Assembly (NCBI GenBank): GCA_946481135.1 | Contig: CAMLMQ010000041.1 | Coordinates: 1-17,549, forward strand | Direction of reading: 5' to 3' | From: an uncultured Microbacteriaceae bacterium | GTDB lineage: Bacteria > Actinomycetota > Actinomycetes > Actinomycetales > Microbacteriaceae | Length of the DNA stretch: 17,549 bases | Shown: positions 1-6,758 of the stretch, piece by piece | Position numbering within the stretch: the first letter of the stretch is position 1 | Layout: the number at the start of each line of letters is the position of its first letter | Translations under genes and position numbers: made by a program | Notes under the pieces: model-generated | Told to the model about the DNA's origin: nothing | Database searches by the model: none | The model's input: the letters and a program-made list of their open reading frames with translations, nothing else

Positions 1-633
1 CACGACCTCAACGAGGCGATGTTCCTCGGCGACCGGATCGCGGTGATGCGCGACGGGCGCATCGTGCAGATCGGCACGCCGGAGGACATCCTCACCGACC
101 CCGCCACCGACTACGTCGCGCAGTTCGTGCAGGACGTCGACCGCGCCCGCGTGCTCACCGCCGCGAACGTGATGGAGCGCCCCCGGCTCACCGTCGCCGA
201 GAACGCCGGTCCGCGCTCGGCACTTCGCGCGATGCGCGACGGCTACTCGTCGGCGGTCTACGTCGTCGGCCGCGACCGGCGCCTGCTCGGGATGGTGCGC
301 GACCGCGACGCCCTCCGGCAGGTGCAGCGGGGCGAGAACGCGCTGAGCGCGATCCTCCGCCCGGTTCCGCAGGCGGTCAGCGTCGACGACGTGCTCATGG
401 ACCTGTTCGTGCCCGCCGTCGAGTCGCCGCTGCCGCTCGCGGTGACGGATGCCGACGGCCGGCTCGTCGGCGTCATCCCGCGCGTCACCCTGCTCGCGGC
501 GCTCGGTCCGGGTTCGAACGCGACCGGAGAGATCGCCCTCCCGGGTCCGCCGGTACCGATCACGGTCATCGACGAGGTGCTCGCGAGCGGCGAAGCCGAC
601 GACGAGCCGACGACCCCCGAGGAGGTGCGCTGA
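1..633 (+). CDS. proV: Glycine betaine/proline ABC transporter ATP-binding subunit, C-terminal part (5' end outside window)
   Basis: The reading frame is open from base 1, starting HDLNEAM, which is the H-loop region of an ABC ATPase, so Walker A, signature and Walker B lie upstream of the window. The next residues ([21 protein letters not shown], shown here only in part as [13 protein letters not shown]) are typical of ProV/OpuAA. After about residue 50 come two CBS domains, ending near residue 170 with [17 protein letters not shown] pairs in OpuA-type ATPases sense ionic strength in known members. The acidic C-terminal tail is short. The stop TGA overlaps the ATG of the permease gene (TGATG), indicating translational coupling. 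Role: energises osmoprotectant uptake at the inner face of the membrane. Substrate identity (betaine, proline, carnitine) cannot be fixed from the sequence. Confidence 0.93.
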   Translation, partial: HDLNEAMFLGDRIAVMRDGRIVQIGTPEDILTDPATDYVAQFVQDVDRARVLTAANVMERPRLTVAENAGPRSALRAMRDGYSSAVYVVGRDRRLLGMVRDRDALRQVQRGENALSAILRPVPQAVSVDDVLMDLFVPAVESPLPLAVTDADGRLVGVIPRVTLLAALGPGSNATGEIALPGPPVPITVIDEVLASGEADDEPTTPEEVR

Positions 634-1517
634 TGGACGGCTTCCGCCTGCCCGTCGGGGAATGGATCGACGCCGCCCTCGACTGGGCGAAGGAGAACCT
701 CGACCTGCTGTTCGACGCGGTCGACACGAGCTTCGAGTGGATGGTCGAGTCGCTCACGGCGCTGCTGCTGCTCGTGCCGCCTCTCGGTCTGATCGTCGTC
801 TTCGCGGCGCTCGGCTGGCTGCTGCGGTCGTGGAAGCTCGCCGTCGGCACCGTCGTCTCGTTCCTGCTCATCGTCGCGATGGACCAGTGGGAGACGTCGA
901 TGCAGACGCTCGCCCTCGTTCTCGTCGCCGCGCTCATCGCGGTCGTCGTCGCGGTGCCCACCGGCATCCTCATGGCCAAGAGCGACCGGGCGAGCGCCGT
1001 GCTGCGCCCCGTGCTCGACTTCATGCAGACGATGCCCGCGTTCGTCTACCTGATCCCCGCGATCACGTTCTTCAGCATCGGGGTCGTGCCGGGCGTCGTC
1101 GCGACGATCATCTTCGCGCTGCCTCCGGGGGTGCGCTTCACCGAGCTCGGCATCCGCGGCGTCGACTCCGAGCGGGTCGAAGCCGGGCAGGCGTTCGGCG
1201 CGACGCCGGGACAGATCCTGCGCGGCATCCAGCTGCCGCTCGCGGCCCCGACGATCATGGCCGGCATCAACCAGGTCATCATGCTGTCGCTGTCGATGGC
1301 GGTCATCGCCGGCATCGCGGGAGCCGACGGACTCGGCAAGGAGGTCGTCGCCGCGGTCTCGACGCTCAACGTGCCCCGCGGGGTCGAGGCCGGCCTGAGT
1401 GTCGTGATCCTCGCAATCTTCCTCGACCGCGTCACCTCCGCACTCGGCACCCCCGCCGACCACCCCACCTCGCTGCGCGCGATGATCGCGGGCCGCCGTG
1501 CCCGCGCCGCAGCCTGA
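633..1517 (+). CDS. proW: Glycine betaine/proline ABC transporter permease (ProW-like)
   Basis: This 294-residue membrane protein belongs to the BPD-transporter permease family. The N-terminal 45 residues are amphipathic, then hydrophobic segments run from about residue 43 to 270. The cytoplasmic coupling-loop region (EAGQAFGATPGQILRGIQLP, near residues 186-205) is the EAA motif that docks on the ATPase. MQTMPAFVYLIPAITFF is characteristic of ProW/OpuAB. The ATG at 633 is chosen because it overlaps the proV stop by one base and gives a normal-length permease. With ProV and ProX it forms a complete osmoprotectant importer. A short inverted repeat starts at its stop codon, before proX. Confidence 0.95.
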   Translation: MDGFRLPVGEWIDAALDWAKENLDLLFDAVDTSFEWMVESLTALLLLVPPLGLIVVFAALGWLLRSWKLAVGTVVSFLLIVAMDQWETSMQTLALVLVAALIAVVVAVPTGILMAKSDRASAVLRPVLDFMQTMPAFVYLIPAITFFSIGVVPGVVATIIFALPPGVRFTELGIRGVDSERVEAGQAFGATPGQILRGIQLPLAAPTIMAGINQVIMLSLSMAVIAGIAGADGLGKEVVAAVSTLNVPRGVEAGLSVVILAIFLDRVTSALGTPADHPTSLRAMIAGRRARAAA

Positions 1518-1531
1518 GCCGTTCCGGCTCA
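1515..1531 (+). promoter_or_regulatory. Short intercistronic hairpin between proW and proX
   Basis: TGAGCCG and CGGCTCA form a perfect 7-bp stem around a TTC loop, and the stem includes the proW stop codon. There is no T-run after it. Intercistronic hairpins before binding-protein genes commonly protect or attenuate mRNA so that the binding protein is made in excess; that role is inferred here. It could also be chance in GC-rich DNA. Confidence 0.4.
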
Positions 1532-1588
1532 CCTCGGGCCGGACATCCAGACCCGCACACCGGGATCCCAACACGAGAGGACACTCAC

Positions 1589-2509
1589 ATGACGAACCGA
1601 CGCACGTTCGCACGCCGCGGCGCCGTGATCGGAGGTGCTCTGGGCCTCACGGTCGCCCTGGCCGGGTGCGCTGGCGGCGACCCCGCCGACAACGGCAACG
1701 GCAACGGTGACGACAAGGGCACCATCACCCTCGGCTTCATCCCCAGCTGGACCGACGGGCTGAGCACCGCCTACCTGCTCGAGGACCAGCTCACCAAGCT
1801 CGGTTACACCGTCGAGATGGAGACGCTCACCGAGGCGGCGCCGCTCTACACCGGACTCGCCAACGGCGACGTCGACATCTACCCGTCGGCCTGGCCCGAG
1901 GTCACGCACGCCGACTACATGGCGGAGTACGGCGACGACATCGAGGACCTCGGCGCGTACTACGACAACGCGAAGCTCACGATCGCGGTGCCGTCGTACA
2001 CCGACATCACCTCGATCGACGAGCTCGCCGGCAACGCCGACCGCTTCGACGGCCGCATCGTCGGCATCGAGCCGGGCGCCGGCCTCACCGGCATCACGCA
2101 GGACTCGATGATGCCCGCCTACGGGCTCGACGGCGAGTACGAGCTCGTCACCTCGTCGACCGCGGCGATGCTCACCGAGCTCGGCAACGCGATCGACGCG
2201 GGTGAGGACATCGTCGTCACCCTGTGGCGGCCGTTCTGGGCCAACTCGGCGTTCGACATCAAGGACCTCGAGGACCCGCAGGGTGCGATGGGCGACTCCG
2301 AGGCGCTGCACTTCCTCGGGACCGCCGGCTTCGCGGAGGAGTTCCCCGAGGCGGCCGAGCTCATCGCCAACATCCAGCTCGACGACGCCCAGTACGGCGC
2401 GCTGGAGGACCTCGTGGTGAACGAGTTCGGTGAGGGCAACGAGGCCGAGGCGATCGACGCCTGGCTCGAGGCGCACCCGGACGCTTTCGAGGGCATCCTG
2501 CTCGACTGA
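1589..2509 (+). CDS. proX: Glycine betaine-type substrate-binding lipoprotein (ProX/OpuAC family)
   Basis: This 306-residue protein starts at the ATG at 1589, preceded by a GAGAGGA ribosome site 7 bases upstream; the open frame continues far upstream but without coding character. The signal peptide ends in a lipobox LAGC with Cys27 as the lipidated residue. The n-region reads RRTFARR, so Tat export is possible. A low-complexity Asn/Gly linker follows, then an OpuAC-type binding domain starting GTITLGFIPSW. Tryptophans in SWTDG, SAWPEV and LWRPFW are candidates for the aromatic cage that holds quaternary ammonium groups. It would capture substrate at the outer membrane face and deliver it to ProW. 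It is the last gene of the operon and is followed by a strong terminator. Confidence 0.95.
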   Translation: MTNRRTFARRGAVIGGALGLTVALAGCAGGDPADNGNGNGDDKGTITLGFIPSWTDGLSTAYLLEDQLTKLGYTVEMETLTEAAPLYTGLANGDVDIYPSAWPEVTHADYMAEYGDDIEDLGAYYDNAKLTIAVPSYTDITSIDELAGNADRFDGRIVGIEPGAGLTGITQDSMMPAYGLDGEYELVTSSTAAMLTELGNAIDAGEDIVVTLWRPFWANSAFDIKDLEDPQGAMGDSEALHFLGTAGFAEEFPEAAELIANIQLDDAQYGALEDLVVNEFGEGNEAEAIDAWLEAHPDAFEGILLD

Positions 2510-2523
2510 GAGCCTCACACCGC

Positions 2524-2557
2524 GAAGGGCCGCCCGGAGGAATCCGGGCGGCCCTTC
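2524..2557. terminator. Bidirectional terminator hairpin between convergent proX and ettA
   Basis: A perfect 15-bp stem (arms 2524-2538 and 2543-2557, core AAGGGCCGCCCGGA) closes a GGAA loop. It lies 14 bases after the proX stop and about 22 bases after the ettA stop on the other strand. The A and T residues at the stem base give short U-runs in both directions, so it can serve both converging genes. Confidence 0.9.
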
Positions 2558-2579
2558 CGCGTATGCGGATGCGCTCCGC

Positions 2580-4259
<1,680 letters not shown>

Positions 4260-4265
4260 GACTCC

Positions 4266-4271
4266 AGCTTA
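4266..4271 (-). promoter_or_regulatory. -10 box of ettA (TAAGCT), leaderless start
   Basis: On the minus strand TAAGCT is followed by six bases (ggagtc) and the ettA ATG, placing the transcription start at or next to the start codon. The same arrangement recurs at several other genes in the window, which supports it. Confidence 0.55.
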
Positions 4272-4286
4272 GGAGCGGGCCGTGCG

Positions 4287-4305
4287 CGCCCCGACCACGG
4301 GGGCG
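4287..4305 (-). terminator. Possible weak terminator hairpin downstream of the DUF6993-type lipoprotein gene
   Basis: CGCCCC (4287-4292) pairs with GGGGCG (4300-4305) around a 7-base loop, in the 74-base gap between the lipoprotein stop and the ettA start. There is no U-run. It would insulate ettA from read-through; weakly supported. Confidence 0.35.
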
Positions 4306-4333
4306 TCGGACACCTCCCCGTCGATGGGGCGGG

Positions 4334-4789
4334 CTACCAGTCGATGGGACGTGTCTGCCCGACGAGGCATCGCCCGGTGGCGAGCAGCGGCGCGGTCGTC
4401 GAGGCGTAGCCGATGTTGCCGTACTGCCCGATGAGGCACGTGCCGTTGATGCGCACGGCGAACTGGATGTTGTCGGCCGCCCCGTTGATCGCGGTGCGGT
4501 CGTTGGTGACCTCCATGTCGGTCTTCGGGAAGCCGGCCGCGACGAGGTTGTCGATGAACGCGCGTCCGTCGAGGGCTCCCGCCGCCGCGATCAGTTCGGC
4601 GTTGACGGCGTCGAAGTAGGGGAGGTTGTCGTCGGCGGTGCCCTCGAGGTCGAGCTCCGGTTCGGCGGGTTGCACGGGGGCGTCCGACGGCGGGCCGCTC
4701 GGCTCCGGGGCGGGCTCGGGTGCGGTGACGCATCCGGCGAGCAGGAGGATGCCGAGTGCGGCGCCGAGGCCCAGGATCCGTACCCGCAT
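4334..4789 (-). CDS. Secreted lipoprotein, DUF6993-type
   Basis: A 151-residue protein with a lipoprotein signal peptide: short basic start MRVR, hydrophobic stretch, lipobox LAGC with Cys20. A Pro/Glu/Ala-rich linker (about residues 22-50) precedes a roughly 95-residue globular domain. That domain carries two Cys-containing motifs, CLIGQ and CLVGQ, about 30 residues apart that could form a disulfide outside the cell, and ends in TRPIDW. I recognise this as the DUF6993 family of actinobacterial lipoproteins; its function is unknown. A TAGACT box lies 6 bases before the ATG, so the mRNA is probably leaderless. It is transcribed towards ettA and divergently from the guanidine riboswitch unit. 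Confidence 0.85.
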   Translation of the reverse strand: MRVRILGLGAALGILLLAGCVTAPEPAPEPSGPPSDAPVQPAEPELDLEGTADDNLPYFDAVNAELIAAAGALDGRAFIDNLVAAGFPKTDMEVTNDRTAINGAADNIQFAVRINGTCLIGQYGNIGYASTTAPLLATGRCLVGQTRPIDW

Positions 4790-4795
4790 GCGTGA

Positions 4796-4801
4796 AGTCT
4801 A
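4796..4801 (-). promoter_or_regulatory. -10 box (TAGACT) of the DUF6993-type lipoprotein gene
   Basis: On the minus strand TAGACT is followed by six bases (tcacgc) and the ATG at 4789. No clear -35 is visible. The spacing predicts a leaderless transcript. Confidence 0.55.
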
Positions 4802-4845
4802 CGGGCGCAGCCGACCGTGCCCAGGATCTGCCCAGCGCCGTGGCC

Positions 4846-4851
4846 TATCGT
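4846..4851 (+). promoter_or_regulatory. Candidate -10 box (TATCGT) of the guanidine-III/gdx unit
   Basis: TATCGT lies 21 bases before the riboswitch aptamer, so a start near 4858 would include the whole aptamer. No good -35 hexamer is present about 17 bases upstream. Confidence 0.35.
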
Positions 4852-4872
4852 CGCGGTCGGCGGCATCCGCCA

Positions 4873-4911
4873 CCGGACGAGGGAACCCAGTACCCGGACA
4901 GACACGACTGG
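4873..4911 (+). promoter_or_regulatory. Guanidine-III (ykkC-III) riboswitch aptamer
   Basis: The stretch begins CCGGACGAGG and continues to GTACCCGG followed by a CAG-ACACGAC segment, matching the guanidine-III consensus as I recall it from the Thermobifida fusca example. Pairing is intact: CCGG (4873-4876) with CCGG (4894-4897), and CCAGT (4887-4891) with ACTGG (4907-4911), interleaved as a pseudoknot, which is the guanidine-III fold. The aptamer ends 2 bases before the GAAAGG ribosome site of a Gdx-type exporter, the expected partner for this class. It should switch translation on when guanidinium binds. Consensus match, pairing and context all agree. Confidence 0.88.
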
Positions 4912-4927
4912 CCGAAAGGTGCCGGTC

Positions 4928-5254
4928 ATGTCGTGGATCATCCTCATCGTCTCGGGCGTTCTCGAAGCCGTCTGGGCGTCGGCCCTCGGACGCAGCGAGG
5001 GCTTCACCAAGCTCTGGCCGTCGATCGTGTTCGGCGTCGCGCTCGTGTTGAGCATGGGCGGGCTCGCCCTCGCGCTGCGCGAGATCCCCACCGGCACGGG
5101 CTACGCCGTGTGGGTGGGCGTCGGCGCGACGCTCACCGTCGCCTACGCGATGGCGACGGGCGCCGAAGCGGTGAGCGTCGCGAAGGTGCTGCTCATGCTC
5201 GGACTCGTCGGCTGCATCGTGGGGTTGAAGCTCGTGAGCGACGCCGAGCACTGA
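4928..5254 (+). CDS. gdx: SMR-family guanidinium exporter (Gdx/SugE type)
   Basis: A 108-residue protein with four transmembrane helices, the normal SMR length. Glu13 in helix 1 is the proton/substrate-coupling residue of the family. Trp16, Ser42, Tyr59 and Trp62 are at the positions known from Gdx guanidinium/H+ antiporters, and the helix-3 string YAVWVGVGA is Gdx-like and unlike the polyaromatic-drug subtype EmrE. The ATG at 4928 has GAAAGG 8 bases upstream; longer in-frame starts would run through the riboswitch. The adjacent guanidine-III riboswitch independently supports guanidinium as substrate. It probably works as an antiparallel dimer in the cell membrane. Confidence 0.93.
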   Translation: MSWIILIVSGVLEAVWASALGRSEGFTKLWPSIVFGVALVLSMGGLALALREIPTGTGYAVWVGVGATLTVAYAMATGAEAVSVAKVLLMLGLVGCIVGLKLVSDAEH

Positions 5255-5287
5255 GTCGACGGCGAACGCGAGCCGGCCGACGCCCGG

Positions 5288-5293
5288 TAGCCT
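5288..5293 (+). promoter_or_regulatory. Candidate -10 box (TAGCCT) for the HicB-like gene
   Basis: TAGCCT lies 23 bases before the ATG at 5317. A start near 5300 would leave a short leader that includes GAGGA (5302-5306) as ribosome site. Confidence 0.4.
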
Positions 5294-5316
5294 CGGAGCA
5301 CGAGGATCGGAGACCC

Positions 5317-5559
5317 ATGACCATCGACGTGCGCGGCTACAGCTACTTCATCGAGCGTCGCGCGGACGACAAGCGTTGGGTCGCGACCGTCGCCGAGTAC
5401 CCGGAACTCTCGGGCGTCTCGCGCATCCACAACCGCGCCCTCAACAACCTCTATGCGGCCGTGCGGGCCGAAGTCGTGAGGCGCTACCAGGCGGGCGAGC
5501 CCATCCCGCCGGCGCCGAAGAAGCAGCCGAACCTGCTGAAGACCCTCGGGCTCAACTGA
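5317..5559 (+). CDS. Small HicB-like protein (orphan, 80 aa)
   Basis: The 80-residue protein has the outline of a HicB N-terminal domain: a first beta strand YSYFIERRADDKRW, then VATVAEYPELSG, an Ala/Leu-rich helix (ALNNLYAAVRAEVVRRY) and a final GEPIPPAP, matching the family pattern of short strands, helix and a G-x-x-I-P-x-P end. HicB is the antitoxin of HicAB systems, but no HicA-like partner (small basic dsRNA-binding fold) is seen on either side, and there is no DNA-binding tail; the C-terminus is a basic KKQPNLLKTLGLN. It is probably not a functional toxin-antitoxin pair. GAGGA stands 10 bases before the ATG. It converges on ssb with a 7-base gap. Confidence 0.8.
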   Translation: MTIDVRGYSYFIERRADDKRWVATVAEYPELSGVSRIHNRALNNLYAAVRAEVVRRYQAGEPIPPAPKKQPNLLKTLGLN

Positions 5560-5566
5560 CGTCCGG

Positions 5567-6064
5567 TCAGAACGGGACCGGCAGCTCGCTCGGTCGCTTC
5601 GCCCGCGCCTCGGCGAGGTCGTCGACGCTCGCCTCGGGTGCCTCCGGCGCGTCGGGCACCGGCTCGGCGGCCGCGGCGCTCTCCGGAGTGTCGGGGACGG
5701 CGGTCGCGGCGGGCGTGCGCGTGAACTGCGACGTGCCGAACGTGAGGTCGTGGCCGAGCGCATCCGCGTCGACCTCGACGACCGTGCCGGCCTTCTCGCC
5801 GTTCTGCCAATCGCGCACACGCAGTCGGCCCGAGACGACGACCCGCTGACCCTTGAGGATCGAGCCGATCGCGTTCGTGGCGAGCGAGCGGAAGGCGGTG
5901 ACGGTGTACCAGTTGGTGTCGGCGTCGACCCACTTCTGCTCGGTCTTGTCGAACCGACGCTGGGTGGAGGCGAGCCGGAACGACGCGATGTGCAGGCCCT
6001 CGCTCGTGACGATGTGCTTGGGCGGCGTGGCGACGAGGCCGGTGAGGGTGACGGTGTCGGACAT
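5567..6064 (-). CDS. ssb: Single-stranded DNA-binding protein, paralogue without acidic tail
   Basis: A 165-residue protein. Residues 1-105 form an SSB OB-fold: TVTLTGLVATPP at the start, FRLASTQRRFD, then NWYTVTAFRSLATN and VVVSGRLRVRDWQNGEK, all standard SSB signatures. The rest is a disordered Ala/Pro/Glu-rich tail ending SELPVPF. The acidic DDDIPF-like tip that recruits replication and repair partners in the main SSB is missing, so this resembles the second actinobacterial SSB (SsbB type) and not the essential replication SSB. The ATG at 6064 is supported by AAGGAGA 6-7 bases upstream. It has its own leader with a normal ribosome site, unlike many neighbours. Confidence 0.92.
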   Translation of the reverse strand: MSDTVTLTGLVATPPKHIVTSEGLHIASFRLASTQRRFDKTEQKWVDADTNWYTVTAFRSLATNAIGSILKGQRVVVSGRLRVRDWQNGEKAGTVVEVDADALGHDLTFGTSQFTRTPAATAVPDTPESAAAAEPVPDAPEAPEASVDDLAEARAKRPSELPVPF

Positions 6065-6166
6065 GCGATCTCTCCTTCGGATGGGATCGGATGCCGGCGC
6101 CGCCCCGTGCCGTGAAGGAGCGCCGACATCCGATGACCCCACCCTCGCGTCCCGGCGCGGACACAC

Positions 6167-6207
6167 CGACGCCCGGTGCGCGATCTGTGGATCGCGACCG
6201 GGCGTCG
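6167..6207 (-). terminator. Long hairpin, probable factor-independent terminator of the 70-aa gene
   Basis: CGACGCCCGGT (6167-6177) pairs with ACCGGGCGTCG (6197-6207). After one bulged G the stem continues with CGCGATC/GATCGCG around a TGTG loop, giving 18 bp in all. It lies 38 bases after the stop of the 70-residue gene and upstream of ssb. There is no U-run, as is frequent in high-GC actinobacteria. It could equally act as a regulatory element ahead of ssb. Confidence 0.6.
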
Positions 6208-6215
6208 TGGTCGGG

Positions 6216-6233
6216 GAGGACTTCGCCGTCCTC
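6216..6233 (-). terminator. Small hairpin preceding the long hairpin
   Basis: GAGGAC and GTCCTC form a perfect 6-bp stem with a 6-base loop, 11 bases after the stop of the 70-residue gene. Together with the long hairpin it makes a tandem terminator arrangement. Confidence 0.4.
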
Positions 6234-6244
6234 AGGTCAGCGGA

Positions 6245-6457
6245 TCAGTGCTCCCGGAACTCGGGCCAGTCGGAGCCGGCGGGGAGCGAGGCGTGCAGCG
6301 CGCTCTTCGCGACGTCGAGCGACGGATAGCGACGCTCCTCGGAGCCGTCGAGCAGGCGAACCAGGAATCCTTCGTCGGTGCGGTGGATGGAGCCGACGGC
6401 CCCCGCGGGCCCGAAAGCCACCCAGCGCTGACCCGACATCGTCGTGTTCTCGGTCAT
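6245..6457 (-). CDS. Small protein of unknown function (70 aa), related to the gene at 15874
   Basis: The start is taken at the ATG at 6457 because a TATGGT -10 box ends 7 bases before it; the ATG at 6469 lies inside that box. The protein has Trp12, a Gly-Ala-Val-Gly turn (about 19-22), a DEGF motif and an alpha-helical end DVAKSALHASL, followed by an acidic/aromatic tail. No signal peptide or membrane segment. The same order (Trp, seven residues, Gly-Ala, then Gly, D-x-G-aromatic, Ala-x-x-Ala-Leu) recurs in the 76-residue protein at 15874-16104, so the two look like one small domain family. I do not recognise a function. Confidence 0.7.
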   Translation of the reverse strand: MTENTTMSGQRWVAFGPAGAVGSIHRTDEGFLVRLLDGSEERRYPSLDVAKSALHASLPAGSDWPEFREH

Positions 6458-6464
6458 GTCGCCG

Positions 6465-6470
6465 ACCATA
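6465..6470 (-). promoter_or_regulatory. -10 box (TATGGT) of the 70-aa gene, leaderless start
   Basis: On the minus strand TATGGT is followed by seven bases and the ATG at 6457. It fits the leaderless pattern seen across the window. Confidence 0.5.
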
Positions 6471-6758
6471 GCTCCGCTCCGCGACGACGGAAGGGGGTTG
6501 ACAGGTGAGAGTCCTGCTGGCCCCCGGGTCGGACGTTCGCTGGAGCGAACATCCGAGACACCACGGCGTTGCGCCGGTTCCCGGGATGCGCGACATTCGG
6601 TGGGGAGGGCGCCTGACGGTTCGGGGGAACCGTCGGGCCTCGCACCCCAGCGCGAGGCCCAGCGCCACGGGCCGACTCCGCGAACAGGATGTGAACGGAG
6701 TCGGCCTCTCCTCGGGGGACAGGGAAGCGGCACTCGACGAGGAGCGGAGAATGCTCGA
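6471..6758 (+). other. Structured gene-free leader of the membrane sensor gene
   Basis: This 288-base stretch holds no convincing gene. After the palindrome at 6529-6556 come three perfect hairpins in 92 bases: 6615-6634 (GACGGTTC, GGGG loop, GAACCGTC), 6635-6660 (GGGCCTCGC/GCGAGGCCC, 8-base loop) and 6670-6706 (GGCCGACTCCG/CGGAGTCGGCC, 15-base loop). A fourth pairing, CTCCTCG (6708-6714) with CGAGGAG (6738-6744), would tie up purine-rich bases just before the ATG at 6759, and TCTCC (6707-6711) can pair with the ribosome site GGAGA (6746-6750). It could be a regulatory RNA leader. A weak open frame (6505-6762) overlaps it but has poor codon use. Confidence 0.55.
6529..6556 (+). promoter_or_regulatory. 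28-bp near-perfect palindrome upstream of the membrane sensor gene
   Basis: Arms TCGGA and GTTCGCT are mirrored by AGCGAAC and TCCGA around a central GG, with one mismatched pair (c6534 against a6551). A central spacer of only two bases favours a protein-binding dyad (operator) over an RNA hairpin. It is not a LexA box, whose half-sites are CGAAC-N4-GTTCG in the opposite order. It lies between the divergent 70-aa gene and the sensor gene, so it could control either. Confidence 0.5.

Noticed and set aside
449..1588. Upstream extension of the proX frame
   Set aside because: The Arg-rich translation overlaps proV and proW; the real start at 1589 has a ribosome site and a lipoprotein signal peptide.
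6498..6503. Perfect TTGACA as a -35 box
   Set aside because: The sequence 16-18 bases downstream is a run of C and G with no -10-like hexamer.
6535..6550. LexA/SOS box
   Set aside because: The half-sites are in the reverse order (GTTCG first, CGAAC second), so it does not fit the actinobacterial LexA pattern.
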